This document shows, in pieces, positions 14,891 through 23,558 of a DNA stretch of 64,000 nucleotides. A model generated the notes under the pieces. The model ran no database searches. It was not told the origin of the DNA and saw only the letters and a list, made by a program, of their open reading frames with translations. Both the position numbers and the translations under genes were made by a program. Every line of letters starts with the position of its first letter. Positions within the stretch are counted from its first letter, which is position 1. This stretch comes from Streptomyces lacrimifluminis (GTDB taxonomy: Bacteria > Actinomycetota > Actinomycetes > Streptomycetales > Streptomycetaceae), in NCBI RefSeq assembly GCF_014646095.1, contig NZ_BMMU01000019.1, forward strand, positions 15,525 through 79,524. Reading direction: 5' to 3'.

Positions 14891-16597
14891 TCAGGCGGTG
14901 GCGGTCAGGCGGGCGATGGCTTCCTCGACCGTCAGTTCCTCGCGCTCGCCCGTCCGGCGGTCCTTCAGTTCGAGGACGCCCTCGGCCGAACGGCGGCCCG
15001 CCACCAGGATCTTCGGTACGCCGATGAGCTCGGCGTCCGTGAACTTGACGCCCGGGGAGACGCCGGCGCGGTCGTCGACCAGGACGCGGGCGCCGGCCGC
15101 GGCCAGCTTGTCGGAGACGTCGAGGGCCAGTTCGGTCTGGAGGGCCTTGCCTGCGGCGACGACATGGACGTCGGCCGGGGCGATCTCCTTGGGCCAGCAC
15201 AGGCCCTGCTCGTCGGCGTGCTGCTCGGCGAGGGCCGCGACCGCGCGGGAGACACCGATGCCGTACGAGCCCATGGTCACGCGGACCGGCTTGCCCTGCT
15301 GGCCGAGGACGTCGAGGCTGAGGGCGTCGGCGTACTTGCGGCCGAGCTGGAAGATGTGGCCGATCTCGATGGCGCGGTCCAGCTTGAGGCCGGTGCCGCA
15401 GGCCGGGCACGGGTCGCCTTCCTGGACGACCACGGAGTCGATGTACTCGTCGACCTCGAAGTCACGGCCGGCGACGACGTTCTTCGCGTGCAGGCCCTCC
15501 TTGTTGGCGCCGGTGATCCAGGCGGTGCCGGGGGCGACGCGCGGGTCGGCGAAGTAGCGGACCTTCTCCAGGCCCTGCGGGCCGACATAGCCACGTACGA
15601 GGTCGTCGCGGCCCGTGAAGTCCTCGGCGGTGACGAGCTCGACGGCCGAGGGCGCGAAGTGCGCCTCGACCTTGCCCAGGTCGACCTCGCGGTCACCGGG
15701 GACACCGATCGCGACGATCTCGCCGTCCACCTTGACCAGGAGGTTCTTGAGCGTGGCGGAGGCGGCGACGTTCAGGTACGCGGCAAGCGTCTCGATGGTC
15801 GGGGTCTCGGGGGTCGGGATCTCTTCGAGGGCGGGAACGGCCGACCCGTCGACCGGCTGGAGCGCGTACGTGATCGCCTCGGTGTTGGCGGCGTAGTCGC
15901 AGTTGGGGCAGTCGGCGAAGGTGTCCTCGCCGGCGGCGGCCGGGGCGAGGAACTCCTCGGACTTGGAGCCGCCCATGGCACCCGCGGTGGCGGCGCAGAT
16001 GCGGTAGTCGAGGCCGAGACGCGCGAAGATCTTCTGGTACGCCTCGCGATGCAGGGCGTACGACTTGGCCAGGCCCTCGTCCTCCGTGTCGAAGGAGTAG
16101 GAGTCCTTCATCAGGAACTCGCGGCCCCGCAGGATGCCGGCACGCGGGCGGGCCTCGTCGCGGTACTTGTTCTGGATCTGGTAGAGGATCACCGGCAGGT
16201 CCTTGTAGGACGTGCACTGGTCCTTGACCAGGAGGGTGAAGATCTCCTCGTGGGTCGGGCCGAGGAGGTAGTCGCCGCCCTTGCGGTCGTTCAGGCGGAA
16301 CAGCTCGGGGCCGTACTCCTCCCAACGGCCGGTCGCCTCGTACGGCTCCCTCGGCAGCAGGGCGGGGAGCGTGACCTCCTGGGCGCCGATGGCGTCCATC
16401 TCCTCGCGGACGACACGCTCCACGTTGGCCAGGACCTTCTTGCCGAGCGGCAGCCAGGACCACAGGCCGGCGGCCGTACGGCGCACATAACCGGCCCTGA
16501 CCAGCAGTTTGTGGCTGAGCACCTCGGCGTCGGCAGGGTCGTCACGCAGTGTCTTGACCATCAAACGGGACATGCGCTGGACCTGGGCCTGGGCCAT
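14891..16597 (-). CDS. proS: Prolyl-tRNA synthetase
   Basis: Class II synthetase charging tRNA-Pro. The 568-residue length and an insertion (editing) domain between motifs 2 and 3 (about 225-390) mark the bacterial-type enzyme. Visible class II features include MDAIGAQEVTLPALLPREPY early on, NKYRDEARPRAGILRGREF (motif 2), and GIGVSRAVAALAEQH (motif 3). The C-terminal anticodon-binding domain (ADVHVVAAGK...) follows. Start ATG 16597 with AGGAG about 9 bases upstream. It is preceded on the same strand by two acetyltransferase genes and followed by a strong hairpin and a small coding-like ORF. Confidence 0.98.
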   Translation of the reverse strand: MAQAQVQRMSRLMVKTLRDDPADAEVLSHKLLVRAGYVRRTAAGLWSWLPLGKKVLANVERVVREEMDAIGAQEVTLPALLPREPYEATGRWEEYGPELFRLNDRKGGDYLLGPTHEEIFTLLVKDQCTSYKDLPVILYQIQNKYRDEARPRAGILRGREFLMKDSYSFDTEDEGLAKSYALHREAYQKIFARLGLDYRICAATAGAMGGSKSEEFLAPAAAGEDTFADCPNCDYAANTEAITYALQPVDGSAVPALEEIPTPETPTIETLAAYLNVAASATLKNLLVKVDGEIVAIGVPGDREVDLGKVEAHFAPSAVELVTAEDFTGRDDLVRGYVGPQGLEKVRYFADPRVAPGTAWITGANKEGLHAKNVVAGRDFEVDEYIDSVVVQEGDPCPACGTGLKLDRAIEIGHIFQLGRKYADALSLDVLGQQGKPVRVTMGSYGIGVSRAVAALAEQHADEQGLCWPKEIAPADVHVVAAGKALQTELALDVSDKLAAAGARVLVDDRAGVSPGVKFTDAELIGVPKILVAGRRSAEGVLELKDRRTGEREELTVEEAIARLTATA

Positions 16598-16691
16598 GAT
16601 TCTCGACTCCTGCTGCGTAAGGGTGATGGCAGGAGGTTAGCCGGGGGGTGCGGGACGGTGGAAATCGGTACGCCCGCCCGACGGCCGTTCC

Positions 16692-17267
16692 CTAGCGGCG
16701 GCGCAACGGAAGCGGGGCGCCCATCACCGCGTACGGCTTCGGGGCGCTGGGGAAGAGGACCTGGCGTGCCAGGTCCTCGTAGCCGAGGGAGTGGTAGAGG
16801 CCGCGGGCCGGGCTGTCGGTGTCGATCGCGGAGAGGATCGAGCGGGGTTCGGCGGCGGAGTCGGTGATCGCGGTGATGAGGGCGCGGCCGACGCCGAGGT
16901 TCTGGAAGGTCGGGTGGACGTGCAGTTCGGTGATCACGAAGGAGTCGTCGAGCCAGGCGTCGTGGCCCTGGCGGCGCAGATACGGTTCGACGACGGTGGA
17001 CCACCAGTGCGTACGGTCGTTCGGCATGCCGTACACGAAGCCGGCGAGCCGTCCCTCGGGGGTGGTCGCGCCGAGCGCGCGGGCGCCGGGGTAGGCCAGA
17101 TGCCGCAGGACGATCTGCCTGCGTACGGCGACCTCGTCGGCGCCGAGTCCGAACGCCACGGCCTGGACGGCGAGCGCCTCGTCGACCCGGGCGGCGAGGT
17201 CGAGGGGGCCGACGACCACGTCGTGGGGGCGGGGGTGACGGTGGTCCTGACCGGGGAAGCGCGGCAT
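16692..17267 (-). CDS. GNAT family N-acetyltransferase
   Basis: A 191-residue acetyl-CoA-dependent acyltransferase. The acetyl-CoA loop is in the segment VITELHVHPTFQNLGVGRAL, where the family Q/RxxGxG/A reads QNLGVG, followed by the typical RGLYHSLGYEDLARQVLF end. The substrate is unknown; GNATs of this shape modify amines or peptides. It lies between a second GNAT gene and proS on the same strand, 94 bases ahead of proS. Confidence 0.88.
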   Translation of the reverse strand: MPRFPGQDHRHPRPHDVVVGPLDLAARVDEALAVQAVAFGLGADEVAVRRQIVLRHLAYPGARALGATTPEGRLAGFVYGMPNDRTHWWSTVVEPYLRRQGHDAWLDDSFVITELHVHPTFQNLGVGRALITAITDSAAEPRSILSAIDTDSPARGLYHSLGYEDLARQVLFPSAPKPYAVMGAPLPLRRR

Positions 17268-17364
17268 GTCGGGAGACTACAGGGGGTGCGGAGCGTCCTT
17301 GCGGGGCGCGGGCCGGATGTGGCTGAGCCCCCATCCCCGGAACGCTCGGGCAACGAGGGCCGTT

Positions 17365-18219
17365 TCAGAACAGGACGCTCATGAACGCTCCGACTTCCTG
17401 GAAGCCCACCCTCCGATATGTCCGGCGGGCGGAGGTGTTGAAGTCGTTCACGTACAGGCTGACCACCGGGGCCACCTCCGCGAGGGCGTAGCGCAGTACG
17501 GCGGCCATGCCTGGGGCGGCGAGGCCCTGGCCACGGTATTCGGGGGCCACCCATACGCCCTGGATCTGGCAGGCCTGCGAGGTCGCGGCGCCGATCTCGG
17601 CCTTGAAGGCGACCTTGCCGCGCTCGTCGAGGCGGGCGAAGGAGCGGCCGGAGCCGACCAGTTCGGCGACCCTGGCCTGGTAGAGAAGGCCGCCGTCGCC
17701 GGCGAGCGGCGAGATTCCGACCTCCTCGGTGAACATCGCCACGCACGCCGGCATGATCGTCTCCATCTCGTCCTTGAGTATGCGGCGGACGTATGGATCC
17801 GGGGTGACGAGGGCGGGGTCGGGCAGTCGGTCGGTGACCATGAGGGGCTGGTGGCGGCGGACCTCCCTGGCCGGGCCCCAGCTCGGTTCGAGCAGCCGCC
17901 ACAGCTGGGTGGTGGCTTCGGCGGGGCCGACGATGGAGGAACAGCGGCGGCCCGCTCGCCTGGCCCGGTCGGCGAAGGCGCGTACGGCACGCGGGGTGGC
18001 GCAGATCGGGACGAGGTTGGCGCCCGCGTAGCAGAGGCTGGTGAGCATGCCGTCCTCGTACCAGCCCCACATCTCGCCGCCGAGGCGCCAGGGGTCGAGG
18101 CCTGCCACCTGGACACGGGAGGTCACGAAGGCGTTCGCGACCGGCTCGCGGCCGAGGACGGCGAGCGCGGCGTCCAGGTCGCCCGGGTCGAGCACCCGGG
18201 AGGTGGTCTGCGTCAACAC
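17365..18219 (-). CDS. DUF4081 plus GNAT acetyltransferase-like protein
   Basis: A 284-residue two-part protein. Residues 1-130 match the actinobacterial DUF4081 domain (DLDAALAVLGREPVANAFV; GLDPWRLGGEMWGWYEDGML). The rest is a GNAT fold with an acetyl-CoA loop in IQGVWVAPEYRGQGLAAPGM and the ending VSLYVNDFNTSARRTYRRVG. The substrate is unknown. GTG 18219 is used as the start. It precedes the other GNAT gene on the same strand by about 97 bases. Confidence 0.88.
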   Translation of the reverse strand: MLTQTTSRVLDPGDLDAALAVLGREPVANAFVTSRVQVAGLDPWRLGGEMWGWYEDGMLTSLCYAGANLVPICATPRAVRAFADRARRAGRRCSSIVGPAEATTQLWRLLEPSWGPAREVRRHQPLMVTDRLPDPALVTPDPYVRRILKDEMETIMPACVAMFTEEVGISPLAGDGGLLYQARVAELVGSGRSFARLDERGKVAFKAEIGAATSQACQIQGVWVAPEYRGQGLAAPGMAAVLRYALAEVAPVVSLYVNDFNTSARRTYRRVGFQEVGAFMSVLF

Positions 18220-18334
18220 TGCGGGGCCTCACCATGCGGTCTGCTGATCTCCGCACTGTACCCGCGGAAGCTGGGCGGCGTCGTCCCGTGTTCGCCGCTC
18301 GCTTGTCAGGGAACGTCGGCTTGGTTTGCCGTTC

Positions 18335-18475
18335 CTGGGGGCTGCGCCCCCAGACCCCCCTTCGGCCCTGAAGGGTCCTCGTCCTCAAGCGCCGGACGGG
18401 CTGGAAATGCGGGCCGGTGCCGATATCAGCCCCGGCCGGGGAATCCAGCCGCTCCGGCGTTTGAGGAGTGGGGGT
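18335..18475. repeat. Palindromic genomic repeat, copy 3
   Basis: About 140 bp related to the full copy at 46700-46888 but missing both outer arms. It has CTGGGGGCTGCGCCCCCAG (18335-18353), CGGCCCTGAAGGG, TCCTCAAGCGCCGGA (18382-18396) and its complement-like TCCGGCGTTTGAGGA (18453-18467). It abuts the end of ispG (stop at 18486) and probably acts as its terminator. Confidence 0.85.
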
Positions 18476-18485
18476 TCGGGGCGGA

Positions 18486-19643
18486 TCAGCCCGCCACGGA
18501 CACCGACGGCTCCCCCGAAGCGATCCCGGCCGCCTCCATCTGTTCGGCGATCTTCATCGCCTCCTCGATCAGGGTCTCGACGATCTTCGATTCGGGGACC
18601 GTCTTGATGACCTCGCCCTTCACGAAGATCTGGCCCTTGCCGTTGCCGGAGGCGACGCCGAGGTCTGCCTCGCGGGCCTCGCCGGGGCCGTTCACCACAC
18701 AGCCCATGACCGCGACGCGCAGCGGGACCTCCATGCCCTCCAGGCCGGCCGTGACCTCCTCGGCCAGCTTGTACACGTCGACCTGGGCACGCCCGCACGA
18801 CGGGCACGACACGATCTCCAGGCCGCGCTGACGGAGGTTCAGGGACTCCAGGATCTGGTTGCCGACCTTGATCTCCTCGACCGGCGGCGCGGACAGCGAG
18901 ACGCGGATCGTGTCGCCGATGCCCTCGCTGAGCAGCGCGCCGAAGGCGACGGCCGACTTGATGGTGCCCTGGAAGGCCGGGCCCGCCTCGGTCACACCCA
19001 GGTGGAGGGGATAGTCGCAGGCCTCCGCGAGCTGGCGGTAGGCGTTGACCATGATCACCGGGTCGTTGTGCTTGACCGAGATCTTGATGTCCCGGAAGTC
19101 GTGCTCCTCGAAGAGCGACGCCTCCCACAGCGCGGACTCGACGAGCGCCTCGGGTGTGGCCCTGCCGTACTTCTGGAGCAGCCGCTTGTCGAGCGAACCT
19201 GCGTTGACACCGATGCGGATCGGCGTGCCGTGGTCCTTGGCGGCGCGCGCGATCTCCTTGACCTGGTCGTCGAACTGCTTGATGTTGCCGGGGTTCACCC
19301 GGACCGCCGCGCAGCCGGCCTCGATCGCGGCGAACACGTACTTCGGCTGGAAGTGGATGTCGGCGATCACCGGGATCTGCGACTTGCGGGCGATGGTGGC
19401 GAGGGCGTCCGCGTCGTCCTGCGTGGGACACGCGACCCGCACGATCTGGCAGCCGGACGCCGTCAGCTCGGCGATCTGCTGGAGCGTGGCGCCGATGTCC
19501 GACGTACGCGTCGTCGTCATCGACTGGACCGACACCGGCGCGTCTCCGCCCACGGCGACCGAACCGACCTGGATCTGTCGGCTCTTCCGGCGTTCGGCGA
19601 GCTTGATCGGAACGGACGGCATGCCGAGAGAAATCGCAGTCAT
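18486..19643 (-). CDS. ispG: 4-hydroxy-3-methylbut-2-en-1-yl diphosphate synthase (IspG/GcpE)
   Basis: Converts methylerythritol cyclodiphosphate to HMBPP in the non-mevalonate isoprenoid pathway, using a [4Fe-4S] cluster. The 385-residue protein begins MTAISLGMPSVPIKLAERRK and has VQSMTTTRTSD and the long TIM-barrel segment. The cluster-binding cysteines appear as VSCPSCGR and VMGCVVNGPGE near the C-terminus, with the conserved Glu in NGPGEA. Start ATG 19643 is chosen over an upstream in-frame ATG at 19760 because family similarity starts at 19643. It shares the region and strand with dxr, an earlier enzyme of the same pathway. Confidence 0.97.
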   Translation of the reverse strand: MTAISLGMPSVPIKLAERRKSRQIQVGSVAVGGDAPVSVQSMTTTRTSDIGATLQQIAELTASGCQIVRVACPTQDDADALATIARKSQIPVIADIHFQPKYVFAAIEAGCAAVRVNPGNIKQFDDQVKEIARAAKDHGTPIRIGVNAGSLDKRLLQKYGRATPEALVESALWEASLFEEHDFRDIKISVKHNDPVIMVNAYRQLAEACDYPLHLGVTEAGPAFQGTIKSAVAFGALLSEGIGDTIRVSLSAPPVEEIKVGNQILESLNLRQRGLEIVSCPSCGRAQVDVYKLAEEVTAGLEGMEVPLRVAVMGCVVNGPGEAREADLGVASGNGKGQIFVKGEVIKTVPESKIVETLIEEAMKIAEQMEAAGIASGEPSVSVAG

Positions 19644-20189
19644 CTGCTGTGCAACCCCAAGTTGTGGTTCAAGGTCCGGTCCCGGGAACAGCGGGCTCCG
19701 GACTTCGAGATTACGGCACGTGCCCAGGCCCGAGCACATCCCGCAGGTAAACCCACTCATTGGGGAACGGCCGGGCGCGGCGAGGTCCTTCCGCTGCGCC
19801 CGGCCGCCGTGAACACCATGTGAACCCGAGATTTTCTGCCGGGTTCAGGCGTGCGACGGCCTGCCTCTCAAGCGGCGGCTCTGTCTTCCTGTGTGCCACT
19901 CACCATCTGCGGCCTCGACGTCAGACCTTTGATGCCGATCCTGTACGGCGGCAGCTTCGGCCCCACGGCGCAGGACGGTACCTGGCACCAGCGACGCCGA
20001 CTGCACCGTGGTGTCGGCTTCCGTCCGTCGACGTCGCAGTTCCTGCTCCCATTCGTCCACCTACCGGCGGAGATCACGCAGAATCCCGAGACTGTGCCTC
20101 AACCGGCCGGACCCCGAGGTGTCGAGGCACCGCCGGGGTCGTCCACGAGCACGAGGAACGTACAGCCGCCCGACAATGAGACACGCGAC
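19644..20189. other. Long region with no convincing gene
   Basis: About 545 bases between the ispG start and the site-2 protease terminator. A minus-strand frame from 20060 to 19845 (GTG start, MDEWEQELRRRRTEADTT at its head) looks partly coding in its first third and then loses third-position GC, so it may be a gene remnant, but I would not call it a gene. The ispG promoter should lie in the proximal part. Confidence 0.4.
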
Positions 20190-20236
20190 GAGAACGGGGC
20201 TGTTCATCACGATGGGTGATGAACAGCCCCGTTCTC
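20190..20236 (-). terminator. Site-2 protease gene terminator, perfect 21-bp hairpin
   Basis: GAGAACGGGGCTGTTCATCAC (20190-20210) pairs perfectly with 20216-20236 around a GATGG loop. It starts 20 bases beyond the stop codon of the protease gene. Like the proS hairpin it has no T-run. Confidence 0.88.
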
Positions 20237-20256
20237 CTGGGTATCAGGCCGCGCCG

Positions 20257-21564
20257 TCAGCCGCTCAAGCGCACCGGGTTGACCACATCGGCCACCAGGA
20301 CGAGGAGCGTGAAGCAGATGAAGAGTCCCGCCACCACGTAGGCGACCGGCATCAGCTTCGCCACATCGAACGGACCCGGGTCCGGGCGCTTCAGCACCTT
20401 CGCCGTGTTCCGGCGCAGCGACTCCCACAGGGCGCCCGCGACATGGCCGCCGTCGAGCGGCAGCAGCGGGAGCATGTTGAAGAGGAAGAGGGACAGGTTG
20501 AAGCCCGCCACCAGCATCAACGCCATCGCCAGTTGCTGGGTGGGCGGGATGTCCAGGGTGAAGATCTCGCCGCCCACGCGGGCCGCGCCGACCACGCCCA
20601 TCGGGGAGTCCGCCGCGCGTTCGCCGCCGTCGAAGGCGGCGTTCCACAGGGCGGGGATCTTGCCGGGCAGGCCGGCGATCGAGTCGACGGCCTCGCCCAT
20701 CCGGTCGCCCATCCAGGTCACCGAGTCGCCGAAGTCCTGGCGGACGACACCGCTGGCCGCGCTGAAGCCGAGGAAGCCGGCCGTGACGTACTGGCCCTCG
20801 ACGATCTGGCCGCTGGAGTCCTTCTTCGCGACCTGGTTCGTGGCGATCTTCGCGTGGAGGGTGACCTGCTCGCCCTTGCGGTCGACGACGATCGCCACCT
20901 CCTTGCCGGGGTTGGCGCGGATCTCGTCCGAGAGCTTGTTCCAGGTGTCGACCTGGACCCCGCCGAAGGAGAGGATCTTGTCGCCCGCCTTGAGGCCGGC
21001 CGCCGCGGCGGGGGATGCCTGGTCCGTCTTGCGGCAGGCGTCGCGGCCCTCGCTCTGGGCGATGACGCACTGGGAGACCGAGCTGACGCTGGTGGTCTGC
21101 TGCGAGATGCCGAAGCCCATGAGCACGGTCAGGAACAGTGCCACCGCGAGGATCAGGTTCATGAACGGGCCCGCGAACATCACGATGACGCGCTTCCACG
21201 GCTTGCGCGTGTAGAACAGGCGCTTCTCGTCGCCCGGCTGCAACTCCTCGAAGGACTGGGCGCGCGCGTCCTCGATCATCCCGCGCCAGGGCGAGGTCGA
21301 CCGGGCCTCTATCCGGCCGTCCGGGCCCGGCGGGAACATACCGATCATGCGGATGTAGCCGCCGAACGGGATCGCCTTGATGCCGTACTCGGTCTCACCC
21401 TTCCTGCGCGACCAGAGCGTCGGGCCGAAGCCGACCATGTACTGCGGAACGCGGATGCCGAAGAGCTTCGCGGTGGAGAGATGTCCCAGCTCGTGCCAGG
21501 CGATCGACACCAGCAGGCCGATCACGAAGACGACTATGCCCAGGACCATCATCAGTGTCGTCAT
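20257..21564 (-). CDS. Site-2 intramembrane zinc metalloprotease (RseP/Rip1 type)
   Basis: Membrane-embedded protease of the M50 family that cleaves anti-sigma factors or other membrane proteins within the bilayer. Residues 1-30 contain the first transmembrane helix with the zinc motif HELGH (24-28). A PDZ domain occupies about residues 185-290 (AAAAGLKAGDKILSFGGVQV). The C-terminal helices contain NMLPLLPLDGGH, with the third zinc ligand Asp. The 435-residue length suits Rip1-like actinobacterial proteins. The ATG start overlaps the dxr stop by four bases, a conserved coupling. Confidence 0.95.
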   Translation of the reverse strand: MTTLMMVLGIVVFVIGLLVSIAWHELGHLSTAKLFGIRVPQYMVGFGPTLWSRRKGETEYGIKAIPFGGYIRMIGMFPPGPDGRIEARSTSPWRGMIEDARAQSFEELQPGDEKRLFYTRKPWKRVIVMFAGPFMNLILAVALFLTVLMGFGISQQTTSVSSVSQCVIAQSEGRDACRKTDQASPAAAAGLKAGDKILSFGGVQVDTWNKLSDEIRANPGKEVAIVVDRKGEQVTLHAKIATNQVAKKDSSGQIVEGQYVTAGFLGFSAASGVVRQDFGDSVTWMGDRMGEAVDSIAGLPGKIPALWNAAFDGGERAADSPMGVVGAARVGGEIFTLDIPPTQQLAMALMLVAGFNLSLFLFNMLPLLPLDGGHVAGALWESLRRNTAKVLKRPDPGPFDVAKLMPVAYVVAGLFICFTLLVLVADVVNPVRLSG

Positions 21565-22826
21565 GCACGGGCCTCCGCCGTTGTCTTCGTCTGTTGTGTC
21601 AATTCCCGGGCCCTCGCCCGTGCCCAGGACTCCGCTTCAAGGACGTCCGCGACGGTCAGGGAAGTTCCCGTACGAGGTGTGCCGTGCTCCTCGACCACCC
21701 GGGTCACGGTCTCCATGATTCCGTTGAACGGTAGCCCGCCGCTTCGGAATGCCTCCACGCACTCCTCGTTGGCGGCATTGAACACCGCGGGGGCCGTGCC
21801 CGCGAGCTGCCCGACATGCCGGGCGAGGCCGACCGAGGGGAACGCCTCGGTGTCGAGCGGGAAGAACTCCCACGTCGACGCCCTGGTCCAGTCGAACGCG
21901 GGTGCCGCGTCCGGGACGCGCTCCGGCCAGCCGAGGCCGATGGCGATGGGGCCGCGCATGTCGGGGGGCGTGGCCTGGGCCAGTGTCGATCCGTCCGTGA
22001 ACTCAACCATCGAGTGGACATACGACTGCGGGTGCACGACCACCTCAATGCGGTCGAAGGGAATGTCGTAGAGGAGGTGTGCCTCGATCACCTCCAGGCC
22101 CTTGTTGACGAGCGTCGCGGAGTTGATCGTGATCACCGGGCCCATCGCCCAGGTGGGGTGCGCGAGCGCGTCCTCGACCGTCACATCGGCCAGTTGTGCC
22201 TTCGTACGGCCGCGGAAGGGGCCGCCCGACGCCGTGACCACGAGCTTGCGCACATCGGAGCGGGTGCCTGCCGCCAGGGCCTGGAACAGGGCCGCGTGCT
22301 CGGAGTCGACCGGGATGATCTGGCCCGGCTTGGCCAGGGCCTTGACCAGCGGGCCGCCCACGATGAGCGACTCCTTGTTGGCGAGCGCGAGCGTGCGGCC
22401 CGCCTCAAGGGCGGCGAGGGTGGGGGCGAGGCCGATCGATCCGGTGATGCCGTTGAGCACCGTGTGGCAGTCGGAGGCGGCGAGGTGGGTGGCCGCCTTC
22501 GGTCCGGAGAGGATCTCGGGGAGCGGCTCCCCGGCGCCGTACCGCGTGCTCAGGGCCTCGCGCAGGGCCGGTACGGCGTCCTCGCGGGCGACCGCGACCG
22601 TGCGCACGCTCAGCCGGTGCGCCTGCTCGGCGAGGAGCGCGACGCGACCGCCCGCGGCGGAGAGCCCGGTGACCCGGAAACGGTCCGGGTTGCGCAGCAC
22701 GAGGTCGATGGCCTGGGTGCCGATCGACCCGGTGGAACCGAGGATCACCACGTCCCTGGCGCCGTCCCCGGCCACGGGGTCGAAGACGAGGTGCGGGTCT
22801 GCGAGTGGGGCTGGGCTGTCCGTCAT
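21561..22826 (-). CDS. dxr: 1-deoxy-D-xylulose-5-phosphate reductoisomerase
   Basis: First committed step of the MEP isoprenoid pathway: DXP to MEP, NADPH dependent. The 421-residue protein has the NADPH-binding motif VVILGSTGSIGTQAIDLV at the N-terminus. Later it has ALANKESLIVGG and PVDSEHAALFQAL, with metal-binding acidic residues, and SATLVNKGLEVIEAHLLY. The ATG at 22826 is chosen because GGAGGG is immediately upstream and similarity starts at MTDSPAPLADPH. An in-frame start at 22895 gives only a poorly conserved tail. dxr and the site-2 protease overlap, and ispG follows on the same strand. Confidence 0.97.
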   Translation of the reverse strand: MTDSPAPLADPHLVFDPVAGDGARDVVILGSTGSIGTQAIDLVLRNPDRFRVTGLSAAGGRVALLAEQAHRLSVRTVAVAREDAVPALREALSTRYGAGEPLPEILSGPKAATHLAASDCHTVLNGITGSIGLAPTLAALEAGRTLALANKESLIVGGPLVKALAKPGQIIPVDSEHAALFQALAAGTRSDVRKLVVTASGGPFRGRTKAQLADVTVEDALAHPTWAMGPVITINSATLVNKGLEVIEAHLLYDIPFDRIEVVVHPQSYVHSMVEFTDGSTLAQATPPDMRGPIAIGLGWPERVPDAAPAFDWTRASTWEFFPLDTEAFPSVGLARHVGQLAGTAPAVFNAANEECVEAFRSGGLPFNGIMETVTRVVEEHGTPRTGTSLTVADVLEAESWARARARELTQQTKTTAEARA

Positions 22827-22983
22827 CCCTCCATTGTGGCCGCTGCCACCGACAGCGAGGACAGGGCGTCCCTCGGGACGAATATCCATAAGCAAAACCT
22901 ACATAAAGATCGTGTGATAACACTTCATTCCTGTACCGGTGGACGACCGGTCAGTCGTGGACGAAATCCTTGGGGGGATCTCG

Positions 22984-23436
22984 ATGCGCATTCGACGCGC
23001 TGCCCTGCCCGCGCTCGCGGGCGCCGTTGCCCTGACCGGCGCGGTTCTCAGCACTCCGGCCGAGGCGGCCGGCGGGGTGGTCATCCGGCACGTGTGGTTC
23101 GACAGTCCGGGTTCGGACAACGGCTCCAACGCGTCCCTCAACGGGGAGTGGGTGGAGATCAAGAACACCAGCTCCGCGTCCATATCGCTCAAGGGCTGGA
23201 TCCTGAAGGACGTCGCCAACCACAAGTACACCTTCGCCAACCTGAAGATCGGCGCGGGCAAGACCATGAAGATCCGCACCGGCAAGGGGACGGACACCGC
23301 GGCCACCAAGTTCCAGAAGCGTTCCTGGTACGTCTGGAACAACACCAGCGACACGGCGATCCTGACGAGAGCGAACGGGTCGAAGGTCGACGACTGCAAG
23401 TGGACGACCAGCGACCCGAGCGACAAGCGGTGTTAG
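22984..23436 (+). CDS. Secreted lamin-tail (LTD) domain protein
   Basis: A 150-residue secreted protein: Sec-type signal peptide (about residues 1-29, MRIRRAALPALAG through the AEA region), then a lamin-tail immunoglobulin-like domain. The domain shows the expected pattern NGEWVEIKNTSSASISLKGW, then a beta-rich KYTFANLKIGAGKTMKIRTG and WNNTSDTAILTRANGSKVD. Such domains bind DNA or carbohydrates or serve as adhesive modules in bacterial exoproteins; the substrate is not known. Two cysteines near the C-terminus could form a disulfide. The ATG at 22984 follows a GGGGGGAT site; in-frame starts at 22939 give no signal peptide. It diverges from dxr. Confidence 0.85.
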   Translation: MRIRRAALPALAGAVALTGAVLSTPAEAAGGVVIRHVWFDSPGSDNGSNASLNGEWVEIKNTSSASISLKGWILKDVANHKYTFANLKIGAGKTMKIRTGKGTDTAATKFQKRSWYVWNNTSDTAILTRANGSKVDDCKWTTSDPSDKRC

Positions 23437-23513
23437 CTCCGCTGGATGGGCGGTTCGTTGCCTGCGGCTAGGTGAGGGCTGTCGGCCCACGCTGCGGAGC
23501 CGCAGACCGACAC

Positions 23514-23542
23514 AGCCCCGCGCCCCTTCGGGACGCGGGGCT
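23514..23542. terminator. Convergent terminator hairpin
   Basis: AGCCCCGCG (23514-23522) pairs with CGCGGGGCT (23534-23542) around an 11-base CCCCTTCGGGA loop. It lies between the convergent ends of the lamin-tail gene (23436) and the acyl-CoA dehydrogenase (23559). The stem resembles the CGCGCCCC/GGGGCGCG repeats found elsewhere in the window. Confidence 0.7.
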
Positions 23543-23558
23543 TCGGGGGCCCGGGGCC

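Noticed and set aside
14831..16867. Long plus-strand frame over proS
   Set aside because: It is the antisense shadow of proS, with the Val/Asp/Glu/Arg-rich composition typical of mirror frames and no conserved motifs.
19845..20060. Small minus-strand gene upstream of ispG
   Set aside because: Only its first third looks coding; third-position GC falls afterwards and no homology is recognised. It is left as part of an unexplained region.
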